DNA of 64,000 nucleotides, taken from positions 1 to 64,000 of the forward strand of contig JAIXRJ010000037.1 of assembly GCA_027485235.1 (NCBI GenBank), read 5' to 3'. A model generated the notes under the pieces. The model ran no database searches, was not told where the DNA came from, and saw only the letters and a program-made list of their open reading frames with translations. Both the position numbers and the translations under genes were made by a program. The first letter of the stretch is position 1, and the number at the start of each line of letters is the position of its first letter. This DNA is from Comamonadaceae bacterium. GTDB lineage: Bacteria > Pseudomonadota > Gammaproteobacteria > Burkholderiales > Burkholderiaceae_C. This document shows, one piece after another, positions 53,497-61,623 of this stretch.

Positions 53497-54507
53497 TCAA
53501 ACTTCGTCGTACACAACTTCGAGCGTGGGCTTGCTGGTGTCGGTCTTGCCGCACATGTCAAATTGGGTGGCTGGCTCCAGCACCACATCACGACCCACAG
53601 CGGAAGCGGCAAACAAGCCCAACAACTGGTCTTGTGTCATCGGGTTCGGTCGGATCGGCACCGATGTGGCCACGTTGGCGGCCAATTCGGCAAACATCGG
53701 GCCCCACACGGATTCGGGACGGCCAATGATTTCGTAGCTGGCGCTCTTTCTGCGGATGTCTTCATTGGCAGGAATGGTGGACAACACCGGAATACCCACC
53801 TTTTCGGCAAAGTTGGCCGCCTCACCCGTGCCGTCGTCACGGTTGATCACCATGCCGGCCACACCCACATTGCCGCCGAGTTTGCGGAAATACTCCACGG
53901 CAGAGCACACGTTGTTGGCGACATACAGGGACTGCAAATCGTTGCTGGCCACCACAATCACTTTTTGGCACATGTCGCGTGCAATGGGCAAACCAAAGCC
54001 GCCGCAAACCACGTCCCCCAAGAAGTCGAGCAGCACATAGTCAAAGCCCCACTCGTGAAAGCCCAGTTTCTCTAACAACTCAAAGCCGTGGATGATGCCG
54101 CGACCACCGCAGCCACGACCGACCTCGGGTCCCCCCAATTCCATGGCGTAAACGCCATCGCGCTTGAAGCAAACATCGCCAATGGCCACGGCTTCACCCG
54201 CCAATTTTTTCTTGGACGATGTTTCAATGATGGTGGGGCAAGCACGGCCACCAAACAACAAACTGGTGGTGTCACTTTTCGGGTCACAGCCGATCAACAA
54301 AACCTTTTTGCCTTGTTGCGCCATCATGTAACTCAGGTTGGCCAAGGTGAAGCTTTTGCCAATACCACCCTTGCCATAAATGGCAATGATTTGTGTCTCT
54401 TTGGTGGGCGCCTCCGTACTGACGGAATCTGCGGGTAAGGCGGCCTCTTGACGCAAGCGATCCACAAATTGGATGGCTTGCTCGTTGGATGTTGTTTGTG
54501 TTTTCAT
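53497..54507 (-). CDS. bchX: Chlorophyllide a reductase iron protein BchX
   Basis: A 336-residue nitrogenase-like iron protein. The P-loop GKGGIGKS is at residues 45-52, and the 4Fe-4S cysteines sit in GRGCGGRG and DVVCGGFG. The ATG at 54507 overlaps the bchC stop in ATGA. It is the electron donor to BchYZ. Confidence 0.97.
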   Translation of the reverse strand: MKTQTTSNEQAIQFVDRLRQEAALPADSVSTEAPTKETQIIAIYGKGGIGKSFTLANLSYMMAQQGKKVLLIGCDPKSDTTSLLFGGRACPTIIETSSKKKLAGEAVAIGDVCFKRDGVYAMELGGPEVGRGCGGRGIIHGFELLEKLGFHEWGFDYVLLDFLGDVVCGGFGLPIARDMCQKVIVVASNDLQSLYVANNVCSAVEYFRKLGGNVGVAGMVINRDDGTGEAANFAEKVGIPVLSTIPANEDIRRKSASYEIIGRPESVWGPMFAELAANVATSVPIRPNPMTQDQLLGLFAASAVGRDVVLEPATQFDMCGKTDTSKPTLEVVYDEV

Positions 54508-55457
54508 GCGTGAGCGCTCCAGTCCAAAACCATCTTGAGACAAGAAACATCACCAAACGCCGTCTCGTAGGCTGCGTTGGCTGATTGAAAGGCTTGAACA
54601 TGCGTGACCAAGCCGTGTAGCGAAAGTTGCCCGTTGTTCACAAGTTGGTTCACCGCCAACAGATCACTTCTCTTCCACTCGGCGGCCACCCGAATACGGG
54701 CCTCGCGCTGGAAGGCTGACGTGTAGGAAAACTGAAGTCCGTTCTTGTAATAACCGGTCAACACCACTTCGCCGCCAGGCCGAATTCGTTCGATCAATTG
54801 GTCCAAATGACCCGTATTGCCACTCACGTCGTAAATGGCTTGGTAGTCTTTGCGTGGGTCATCTTCTGGGCGAATGACGGGATAGCCTTGCGCACCCTTG
54901 GCAATTTCCGCTTGTGTTTCCCAAACGGTGGGAGGGGGATATCCTGCGGCGACGGTGAGTCGTGCCAACAATCGCCCCATCACGCCGTGACCGACGATCA
55001 AGTCGGGCGGGGTAAAGGGTTCATGGGTGCCGCCTCCAGAGACCGCGTGATAAGCGGTAGCGGCCAGCGCCAATAAAACGCCCTCAACACCAAGATCATC
55101 CGAGACGGGCAAGACCAGCTGATCTGACACCACCAAGCGTGATGCAGCCCCCCCGTACATGCTTTTGAAACCAGAGAAGCAATTGGCGCCAGGCACAAAG
55201 ACCCTTTCGCCTTCTTTGATCTTTGCGCCCTTGTGCGATTTGACAACCCGTCCAAATGTCTCAAACCCGGGGATAAGCGGGTAAGCAACGGCAGGAAAGG
55301 CCGACATGCCGGGGTCCCACAAGACACTTTCAGCTGCGGTACTGATGCCACTGTACTCAACGGCCACTTCCAATTGACCCGCTTGCAGCTTAGGCAACTC
55401 GAGCGCCTGCAAGGACAGCTGTTTGGGCTTATCAAAAACAACAGCAATTGATTTCAT
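54504..55457 (-). CDS. bchC: Bacteriochlorophyllide a dehydrogenase BchC (copy 1)
   Basis: A 317-residue medium-chain dehydrogenase that oxidises the 3-hydroxyethyl group to acetyl. It lies in the classic crtF-bchC-X-Y-Z order. Family blocks include AYPLIPGFETFGRVV, GVLLALAATAYHAV and DLIVGHGVMGRLLARL. Compared with copy 2 (59125-60075), the motif SGISTGTERLLW is changed to SGISTAAESVLW, so this classic-position copy is the more divergent one there. It has its own PpsR palindrome 29 bases upstream. Confidence 0.92.
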   Translation of the reverse strand: MKSIAVVFDKPKQLSLQALELPKLQAGQLEVAVEYSGISTAAESVLWDPGMSAFPAVAYPLIPGFETFGRVVKSHKGAKIKEGERVFVPGANCFSGFKSMYGGAASRLVVSDQLVLPVSDDLGVEGVLLALAATAYHAVSGGGTHEPFTPPDLIVGHGVMGRLLARLTVAAGYPPPTVWETQAEIAKGAQGYPVIRPEDDPRKDYQAIYDVSGNTGHLDQLIERIRPGGEVVLTGYYKNGLQFSYTSAFQREARIRVAAEWKRSDLLAVNQLVNNGQLSLHGLVTHVQAFQSANAAYETAFGDVSCLKMVLDWSAHA

Positions 55458-55486
55458 GTTTGTATTTTTTACCTTACACAGCAAAA

Positions 55487-55504
55487 CGTCAAGTTGAATT
55501 TACA
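55487..55504 (-). promoter_or_regulatory. PpsR/CrtJ-type palindrome upstream of bchC copy 1
   Basis: On the minus strand this is TGTAAATTCAACTTGACG, a TGT-N12-ACA with one mismatch, almost identical to the bchI box. A half-matching AAA-N12-ACA box (55513-55530) follows after exactly eight bases. The whole control region is only 61 bases, between crtF and bchC. Confidence 0.6.
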
Positions 55505-55518
55505 TTATCGCGAAAAAC

Positions 55519-56706
55519 CTAGGGTAAACACTTGTTTTTTCGTCCCAAAATAATTTGCGCATGGATAGGCATGTTGTTGGCAAGCTTCTCGATCACGACA
55601 AAACCCGCCTTGCTCATCATCTGCATCAACTCTTCAGGCGTTCTGAGGCGGCCAGCCCCCATGGCGAGCAAATAAAAATGGAAATAGGCGTCTGTTTGAT
55701 GTGGCCCGTAGCCACTTTGGGATTGGGTTTGCGCCATCGGCTCGGCCAAGAGCAAGGTCCCGCCCAAGGGGAGTGCATCGTGTATTTTCTGCAACAACTG
55801 CTGAACCACCTCGTCAGGATGGTCGTGGGCCACACGAACCAAAGTGACCAAATCCGCACCCCTGGGCAAGGCATCTTGCAAGAAGTTACCGGGGCACAAA
55901 GTCAATCGATCCACCAGTCCTTTGCTCTGAAAATTGGCCTTGGCCAACTCGAGCACTGGCGGCAAATCAAATAATTGGAGTTTCAGATGTGGGGCATGCA
56001 GAGCCAGTTCACTGGCAAATCGACCCTTGCCTGCGCCAACATCCAGTACACAACTGTGTTGTTCGAAATAGTAGGAACCCAAAATTTCTTGAACGACAAA
56101 CTCTTGCGAGGAAGCCATCAAATCGGAGTAGCGACTGAACTTGTCTTGAGCCGCTCTTTCTGCCGCTTGCGCATCATGCGCATAGGGCCAATACTCGGCC
56201 ATGCTGCCGAGCCATGCATTGTTTAAAAACCCAAGGGGATCTTGCATGTCGCGGTACAACAAATGGTTGTGCTCGACCATGGCCCCAATGCCAGGATGCA
56301 TGGCCAAGGGCACACCCAGAGCACCCAAGCCAAATCGCTGATGACTTCGGCGCTCCAGCAATCCCAAAGAAACAGCCGACAACAACAAACGCTGCAAGGC
56401 TTGTTCGGACAGCTTTGTTTGAAGTGCAATTTGCTGAAGATCCAGCGGCCTTTGGTAGAGCATTTTGAACAGGTCCAGGCGAACACAAGCCAAGAGCACT
56501 TGGGAATAAACAAAACCCGACATCAAGTCGAAAATTTGTTGTGTTCGGCGCTTGATGATCCATCGCGTCAAGGGATTGCTCAAAGACCACTGGTACAACT
56601 TGGGGCTCGCGTAAAGCCGTTCCAGCCATTGCAGCAAGCGGTCCTGCCAAGTGTTCACTTCCATCAGCCCATTGGGCAGGCCTGGGAGATTCATGGATTT
56701 GTTCAT
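55519..56706 (-). CDS. crtF: Hydroxyneurosporene O-methyltransferase CrtF
   Basis: A 395-residue SAM-dependent methyltransferase with an N-terminal dimerisation domain and a C-terminal catalytic domain. The SAM motif is VLDVGAGKGRFASELA, and RVAHDHPDE and HFYLLAMGAGRLRT are typical of CrtF. It methylates the C1 hydroxyl in the spheroidene pathway. Its ATG overlaps the crtE stop. Confidence 0.94.
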   Translation of the reverse strand: MNKSMNLPGLPNGLMEVNTWQDRLLQWLERLYASPKLYQWSLSNPLTRWIIKRRTQQIFDLMSGFVYSQVLLACVRLDLFKMLYQRPLDLQQIALQTKLSEQALQRLLLSAVSLGLLERRSHQRFGLGALGVPLAMHPGIGAMVEHNHLLYRDMQDPLGFLNNAWLGSMAEYWPYAHDAQAAERAAQDKFSRYSDLMASSQEFVVQEILGSYYFEQHSCVLDVGAGKGRFASELALHAPHLKLQLFDLPPVLELAKANFQSKGLVDRLTLCPGNFLQDALPRGADLVTLVRVAHDHPDEVVQQLLQKIHDALPLGGTLLLAEPMAQTQSQSGYGPHQTDAYFHFYLLAMGAGRLRTPEELMQMMSKAGFVVIEKLANNMPIHAQIILGRKNKCLP

Positions 56707-57650
56707 GGCGAAGTCTGCCCTTGTTGAATGTTCTTGTTCAGCCGCGCACGGGGCACTGATGGGTTCGCACTGACAGCTCTTTTTCGATAGTCTTCACACA
56801 TCGATTTGGGCACCAAACGTTGAGACTCCAACAAGACCAATTGCTTGAGCATGTCCTTGCAGGCGCAATCTGGAATGGCATTTCCGGCTTGCGCAATGAG
56901 GGCGTCAAAGTGCTGAATGGCCCCCTCCAAACCCAGGGCCTGGGCCGAACTGGGTCGTTCGTTCAGCTTGTCTTGTCCAACAGGTTTGCCCAACATTTCA
57001 ATGTCACCGAGCACATCGCGGATGTCATCTGCCACCTGGTAAGCCTCACCCAAGAAAGCACCCAGTGAGGCCCAAGGCGCTGGTGAGTGGCCGCTTGCGA
57101 TGGCACCTGCAGAGGTGGCCGATACAAACAAGGCACCTGTTTTGGACCGCTGGTAGTGAGCCAAGTCTGCAGACGTTTCACACTCCCATGCTTGGCCCGC
57201 CACAATGCCATTGGGCAAGCCCACACCGCGCGACAAGTTGTCCATCAGTGCGATCAACCGTTCAGGATGATGCCGGCCGGCGTTGATCAAAACTTGGTAG
57301 GCCATGACAATCAATCCATCACCCGCCAACAAGGCCAAAGGCTCGCTGAAGGCTTTATGGACAGTGGGTATGCCTCTTCGGAGGTCGGCATTGTCAAAGG
57401 CGGGCATGTCGTCATGCACCAATGACGCACAGTGCATCAATTCCAAGGCCACCGCAGCGGCATTGGTCAGCTCGGGCGCGTCATCGCCACACGCCGTGGC
57501 GACCGCCAGACAAAGCTGCGGGCGAATCCTGGCGCCGCCCGAAAAAACCGCGTAGTGCATCCCGGCTTGCAACATGGGCGGTGCGCCCGAACCTGCTGCC
57601 ACGGCAAAGTGTGATTTCAGCGCCTCTTCGGCCCGACTCGATAAACCCAT
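56703..57650 (-). CDS. crtE: Geranylgeranyl diphosphate synthase CrtE
   Basis: A 315-residue prenyltransferase. The first Asp-rich motif DDMPAFD is at residues 80-86, and the second is AYQVADDIRDVLGD. It makes the C20 precursor for carotenoids and the bacteriochlorophyll tail. It is first in the crtE-to-crtC superoperon, with two PpsR-type boxes 50-95 bases upstream. Confidence 0.95.
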   Translation of the reverse strand: MGLSSRAEEALKSHFAVAAGSGAPPMLQAGMHYAVFSGGARIRPQLCLAVATACGDDAPELTNAAAVALELMHCASLVHDDMPAFDNADLRRGIPTVHKAFSEPLALLAGDGLIVMAYQVLINAGRHHPERLIALMDNLSRGVGLPNGIVAGQAWECETSADLAHYQRSKTGALFVSATSAGAIASGHSPAPWASLGAFLGEAYQVADDIRDVLGDIEMLGKPVGQDKLNERPSSAQALGLEGAIQHFDALIAQAGNAIPDCACKDMLKQLVLLESQRLVPKSMCEDYRKRAVSANPSVPRARLNKNIQQGQTSP

Positions 57651-57700
57651 ACACCCCCCCTTGTGAAGGAATCTGCCACCACCCTGTGGACAGATTTGAG

Positions 57701-57718
57701 TGTCAATATATCATTACA
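57701..57718 (-). promoter_or_regulatory. PpsR/CrtJ-type palindrome upstream of crtE, box 1
   Basis: TGTCAATATATCATTACA, an exact TGT-N12-ACA, 50 bases before the crtE start. A second box follows after exactly eight bases, the spacing reported for cooperative CrtJ binding. Confidence 0.7.
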
Positions 57719-57726
57719 TTTAAAAA

Positions 57727-57744
57727 AGTAAATGCAGATTGACA
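57727..57744 (-). promoter_or_regulatory. PpsR/CrtJ-type palindrome upstream of crtE, box 2
   Basis: AGTAAATGCAGATTGACA, one base away from TGT-N12-ACA, placed eight bases from box 1. Confidence 0.55.
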
Positions 57745-58027
57745 TTCCGCCCTATCCTGACCCTCTGAACGTTGGGAAGGCCTTGCGACAGAATCGCCTG
57801 CGGAGAACTTGGGTGACTATGAATTGGAGCGAACTTTTTGACGCCCATCCAATTCTTGTCAATTTTTTGGTAAACATTCAATGATTTTTGATGCCCTGGC
57901 CTGGCATCTCAAAAACGCAGGGATCTTGTCACGCTGTTTGGCTCAAGTGATGGCCATGGTCCACGTCACACGCGACAACTTGTCTGTTTTGCCTGAGGGG
58001 TGAGAGGCGTGTAGGCCTCCGCCCACG

Positions 58028-58978
58028 TTATTTTGAGCCTTGAAGGGTTGTAATTAAAAACTCAGTCACATGCACCAAACCCACTTCAGCTTGCTCTTCT
58101 TGTATCAAGTGGCCTAAGTTGGGCAAAAGCACAGTCTTCGACGTCGGCAAAACATCTGCGTAGCTTTTTGCATTGCTGCTGGGGATCAGTTGGTCTTGCT
58201 CACCCCAAATGAGCAAGGTTGGCGCCGTTATTTTTTTCAAGCGCGGCACCGGATCGGTGTAAATGGTTTGATTTCCCCGATCGAGTATGGCGGCCCGCAC
58301 GCCTGGCGCCCTGAGCATGTCGTAGTAACGGTCTAGCAGATTGTCAGTCAGCGCGTTGGCGTTGAAAAAAGCAGGCTCTATGGATTTGCGAACCAAGACC
58401 TTGGGCAAACAAAATTTCATCAAGCCCATGACCGGGGGCATCGCATACGGCTTGCTGCCAATGTCTTTGGCCTCTGGAAAGCCATCAGGGGCCATCAGGA
58501 CCAAGGCCTTCACGCGGTCTGGCTCTGCAGATGCAAGACTCCAAGCCATTTTTCCACCCATGGAATGCCCAATGATTGAAAAATCGGACAAGCCCAATTT
58601 GTTGACAAAATTCGTCAATGTGATCAAGTCGTTTTTTTCTGAGTAATCGTGCACAGGACTTGGGCCTGTCAGACCAAACCCAGGCAAATCCAGCCGGATG
58701 ACACGGAAATTTTGCTCCAGCTTGCTCGACCACACATCCCAAGTTTGCAGACTTGAGCCAAACCCGTGCAGCAGAAGCACAACCGGCCCCTCTCGAGGGC
58801 CAGTATCTGTGTAATGGATGTTCAGTCCGTCGACTTCCAAAACTTGTTGGTAAGAAGCACCGTAACGCAGTTTGAGCTCGGACAGACTCATGTCTGGCGC
58901 CCACAAACCGTAAAGTACACCAACAGATAAAACAGCACTCGCCAACAAAAAAACACCCCGGTTTAAGAATTTGTACAT
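58028..58978 (-). CDS. Alpha/beta hydrolase with N-terminal membrane anchor
   Basis: A 316-residue serine hydrolase-fold protein. An N-terminal hydrophobic segment (about residues 8-26) is followed by LRYGASYQQVLEVDGLNIHY, the oxyanion region LLLHGFGSS, the nucleophile elbow GHSMGG, an acid in WGEQDQLIP and a final His in NLGHLIQEE. It differs from BchO, which lacks such an anchor and has HGTGAS, so I do not use that name. It is divergent from the second bchC and may share its PpsR box. The substrate is unknown. Confidence 0.85.
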   Translation of the reverse strand: MYKFLNRGVFLLASAVLSVGVLYGLWAPDMSLSELKLRYGASYQQVLEVDGLNIHYTDTGPREGPVVLLLHGFGSSLQTWDVWSSKLEQNFRVIRLDLPGFGLTGPSPVHDYSEKNDLITLTNFVNKLGLSDFSIIGHSMGGKMAWSLASAEPDRVKALVLMAPDGFPEAKDIGSKPYAMPPVMGLMKFCLPKVLVRKSIEPAFFNANALTDNLLDRYYDMLRAPGVRAAILDRGNQTIYTDPVPRLKKITAPTLLIWGEQDQLIPSSNAKSYADVLPTSKTVLLPNLGHLIQEEQAEVGLVHVTEFLITTLQGSK

Positions 58979-59075
58979 GCGATGACGGGTTTGCCAACTT
59001 CAATTTCAAACCCATTATGCAACCAGGCACTTTTGATAAAACACCTCCGTCCCCTTGGCTGTTCTTTGCCTTGAG

Positions 59076-59093
59076 TGTCCGTTAACTTTGACA
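59076..59093 (+). promoter_or_regulatory. PpsR/CrtJ-type palindrome upstream of bchC copy 2
   Basis: TGTCCGTTAACTTTGACA, an exact TGT-N12-ACA, 31 bases before the second bchC and 97 before the divergent hydrolase. It links this locus to the PpsR regulon. Confidence 0.65.
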
Positions 59094-59124
59094 CCGCCCT
59101 TCAATTCAAGTCAGAATCGCCCGC

Positions 59125-60075
59125 ATGAAAGCCAAAGCCATTGTTTTTGAAGCCCCCCAATCCTTGCAAGTTCGTGAACTGGAACTCGCACCCATGGGCC
59201 CCCATGATTTGGAGGTGGCTGTTTCTTTCAGTGGCATCAGCACAGGGACCGAACGCTTGTTGTGGGAAGGCACCATGCCACCCTTTCCTGGCTTGTCGTA
59301 CCCCTTGGTTCCAGGTTATGAAACCGTTGGCACCGTCGCTCAACTGGGCTCAGAAGTTAGTGGTTTACAGTTCGGCGATCAGGTTTTTTTGCCCGGCTCG
59401 TATGCCTTCCAAGGGGTGCAAAACCTGTTTGGGGGTTCAGGCTCTCGCTTGGTCGTGCCGCATGACCGTGCTGTGAAGCTGGACCCCTCTCTGGGTGACA
59501 AAGGCGTTCTTTTGGCTTTGGCAGCCACGGCACACCATGTTTTCACCGTGGGCCGTGAAATCACCAACTTGGCCTATCCGGACTTGATCATTGGTCACGG
59601 GATCATGGGCAGATTGCTGGCACGGATGGTGGTTGCGGCTGGTCACCCGCCGCCTGTGGTTTGGGAAACACAAGCTGTCAGACAGATGGGCGCCTTGGGG
59701 TATGCGGTCATACACCCGGATCAAGACACGCGCAAAGATTACCGTTGCATCTGCGATGTCAGTGGTGATGCCAGTATTTTGAACCGTGTCATCGCCAAAA
59801 TGGCCCCCGGTGGTGAAGTGGTTTTGGCGGGTTTTTACAAACAAGACCTGTCTTTTGCCTACGCCCCGGCCTTCATGCGTGAAGCCAGCATCCGTGTCGC
59901 AGCCCAGTGGAAAAAACACGATCTGGATGCCGCAGTGGCCATGTTCCATGATGGCAGTTTGCCGCTCGACGGGCTCATCACCCACACTGAAAAAGCAGCA
60001 CAGGCGCAGCACGCCTACGAAGTCGCTTTTGGTGATCCGGAATGCCTGAAGATGGTGATCGATTGGCGCGACTGA
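59125..60075 (+). CDS. bchC: Bacteriochlorophyllide a dehydrogenase BchC (copy 2)
   Basis: A 316-residue paralog of the dehydrogenase at 54504-55457, similar over the full length and identical at roughly half of positions by eye. It keeps the usual SGISTGTERLLWEGTMPPFPG, PLVPGYETVG, LLALAATAHH and LIIGHGIMGRLLARM blocks, so it looks functional. It is a single gene with its own PpsR box, at the right edge of the cluster and outside the bchCXYZ operon. It converges on an S4-domain gene. Confidence 0.92.
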   Translation: MKAKAIVFEAPQSLQVRELELAPMGPHDLEVAVSFSGISTGTERLLWEGTMPPFPGLSYPLVPGYETVGTVAQLGSEVSGLQFGDQVFLPGSYAFQGVQNLFGGSGSRLVVPHDRAVKLDPSLGDKGVLLALAATAHHVFTVGREITNLAYPDLIIGHGIMGRLLARMVVAAGHPPPVVWETQAVRQMGALGYAVIHPDQDTRKDYRCICDVSGDASILNRVIAKMAPGGEVVLAGFYKQDLSFAYAPAFMREASIRVAAQWKKHDLDAAVAMFHDGSLPLDGLITHTEKAAQAQHAYEVAFGDPECLKMVIDWRD

Positions 60076-60200
60076 GGTCTCCTCTTTCTCACCCATCCCG
60101 AAGCAGCCATTTGATTTTTGCCTGATGAACCATTGGCTTTCACCGGAGGGGCTGATTCAGTGGGCCTGATGAGAACCCTCGGCGCATCACCACTTTCAAT

Positions 60201-60605
60201 TCACCCATCGGCTTTTGCACTCCAGCGGTCATCCCAGTTTTTTTGAATCTGCCGGCGGTCGCGTTTGGTGGGGCGACCCTGCGCGATGCTCAGCGCTGGC
60301 TCGCGGGCCAATCGGTGCTGCTCGGCGGCTTTTTGGCGGGCCTCCATGCTTTCTGGGGTTTCTTCGTACAGCAGTTGCGCCACCGGTGCCGGGCCACGTA
60401 CACCGCTCACACCCAAGACCCGCACTGTGCGCTCCACCGCACCCTGGCGCAATCGCACCGTGTCACCCGCCTTGACTTCGCGCGAGGCCTTGGCGTCCTG
60501 GCCATTGACCTGCACGCGGTTCTTGCCGATTTCTTCGCTGGCAATGCTGCGGGTCTTGAAAAACCGTGCGGCCCAAAGCCATTTGTCGATGCGCAAGGAG
60601 TTCAT
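60201..60605 (-). CDS. hslR: S4-domain RNA-binding heat-shock protein (Hsp15-like)
   Basis: A 134-residue protein with an N-terminal S4 domain (LRIDKWLWAARFFKTRSIASEEI, then VNGQDAKASREVKAGD) and a basic C-terminal tail (GRPTKRDRRQIQKNWDDRW). Hsp15 binds stalled 50S subunits carrying nascent chains. The ATG at 60605 was chosen, as the family starts just before LRIDKWLW. It marks the return to housekeeping genes. Confidence 0.92.
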   Translation of the reverse strand: MNSLRIDKWLWAARFFKTRSIASEEIGKNRVQVNGQDAKASREVKAGDTVRLRQGAVERTVRVLGVSGVRGPAPVAQLLYEETPESMEARQKAAEQHRLAREPALSIAQGRPTKRDRRQIQKNWDDRWSAKADG

Positions 60606-60625
60606 CGTGCGGTGTTCGCGAGATG

Positions 60626-61576
60626 TCAGATCAACTGACCTTGTGGGCTCAAGCCATCGCGCACATGCGGGTAGCACAGCTTGAGCCGTAGCTCTTGCTT
60701 CATGCGTGTGTTGTCGAGCCTTCTGGACTCGCGCATGAAACTCAGCAACATCAAGGGCAAGGCGACGTTGGCATCGTTGCGCGAAATGCGGGGCGGCTTG
60801 GGCAAGCCATAGAGGCTGGCAGCCAAGTCAAAGTAGTCGCCCATTTTCAGATCGGTGTCGTCCGTGACATTGACCACTCGCTGCGGTTTGCCGCGCCACA
60901 ACGCAGCCGCACAAGCCCGCGCCAGGTCGTTGGCATGGATGTGGTTGGTGTAAACGTCTTCTTTGGCCACCAGCACGGGCGTGCCCTTGAGCAAACGCTC
61001 ACGGGGGGTGCCGCCCTCTCGATCGGCCGCGTAAATGCCGGGGATGCGCAGCACACTCACCCGCACACCGCTGCGCCCCAAAAACCGCATCAGACTCTCT
61101 GCATCCACACGGCGTTGGGCACGCGGTGTATGGGGGTTCACGCTGCGGGTTTCGTCGACACGCTGCCCCCCGCAGTCGCCATAAACGCCCGTGGTCGAAC
61201 CGTACACCAGCGCCTGCGGGGGCGTGCGCAAACGCAAAGCGCGCACCAGCACCAAACTGCGCGGATCACGCTCGGACGCGCCCGCACGGTCGGTCGGCGG
61301 TGGTGCCAGGTGAATCACCCGGTGGGCGATGCCCGCCAAGCGTTGAATGCTCGCGGGATCGTCCAGATCACCTTGCAAAGGCGTGATGCCGCAAGCGCGC
61401 AGCAAACGCACGCGATCAGGCGAAGACGTCAAGGCCATCAAGCGCACGCGATGGCTTTGCGGCGCCCCCAGCTGGCCCGCCGTGCGCAGCCCCACATCGC
61501 CACAGCCCACGATCAAAACGCGCTGGCGGCGAAAGCGGGCAGGCAGCGCGCCCAAGGGGGTTTGGTTTGAAGGCAA
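60626..61576 (-). CDS. NAD(P)-dependent epimerase/dehydratase family protein (YeeZ-like)
   Basis: A 316-residue extended SDR-like protein. The Rossmann motif VLIVGCGDVGLRTA is near residues 20-33, and YGSTTGVYGDCGG follows. The usual YxxxK pair is not obvious. The start is TTG at 61576; no ATG is available before the Rossmann motif. It is divergent from the flavin reductase gene, and the substrate is unknown. Confidence 0.8.
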   Translation of the reverse strand: MPSNQTPLGALPARFRRQRVLIVGCGDVGLRTAGQLGAPQSHRVRLMALTSSPDRVRLLRACGITPLQGDLDDPASIQRLAGIAHRVIHLAPPPTDRAGASERDPRSLVLVRALRLRTPPQALVYGSTTGVYGDCGGQRVDETRSVNPHTPRAQRRVDAESLMRFLGRSGVRVSVLRIPGIYAADREGGTPRERLLKGTPVLVAKEDVYTNHIHANDLARACAAALWRGKPQRVVNVTDDTDLKMGDYFDLAASLYGLPKPPRISRNDANVALPLMLLSFMRESRRLDNTRMKQELRLKLCYPHVRDGLSPQGQLI

Positions 61577-61623
61577 AATCAGGGATTCCGGGTCGTTTGC
61601 AACCCATCAAGGATACCCAAAAG

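Larger units (their letters stand above)
57651..58027. promoter_or_regulatory. Control region upstream of crtE, between crtE and the hydrolase end
   Basis: 377 bases without a recognised gene. The part next to crtE is AT-rich and carries the PpsR boxes. On the plus strand, two tiny frames, 57819-57884 (21 codons) and 57881-58003 (40 codons), overlap in ATGA. A TGTCAATTTTTTGGTAAACA stretch (TGT-N14-ACA, wrong spacing for PpsR) lies just before the second. I recognise neither peptide. Confidence 0.55.

Noticed and set aside
57857-57876. TGT-N14-ACA near crtE as a third PpsR box
   Set aside because: The spacing is 14, not 12, and it lies far from the crtE start, so it does not fit the consensus.
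58028-58978. Naming the alpha/beta hydrolase bchO
   Set aside because: It has a membrane anchor, LLLHGFGSS and an LRYGASY N-terminal block; BchO lacks these and carries HGTGAS. The name would be a guess.
60110-60185. CTGATGA words resembling a hammerhead ribozyme core
   Set aside because: CTGATGA occurs at two places but no matching GAAA core or three-stem arrangement can be built around either.
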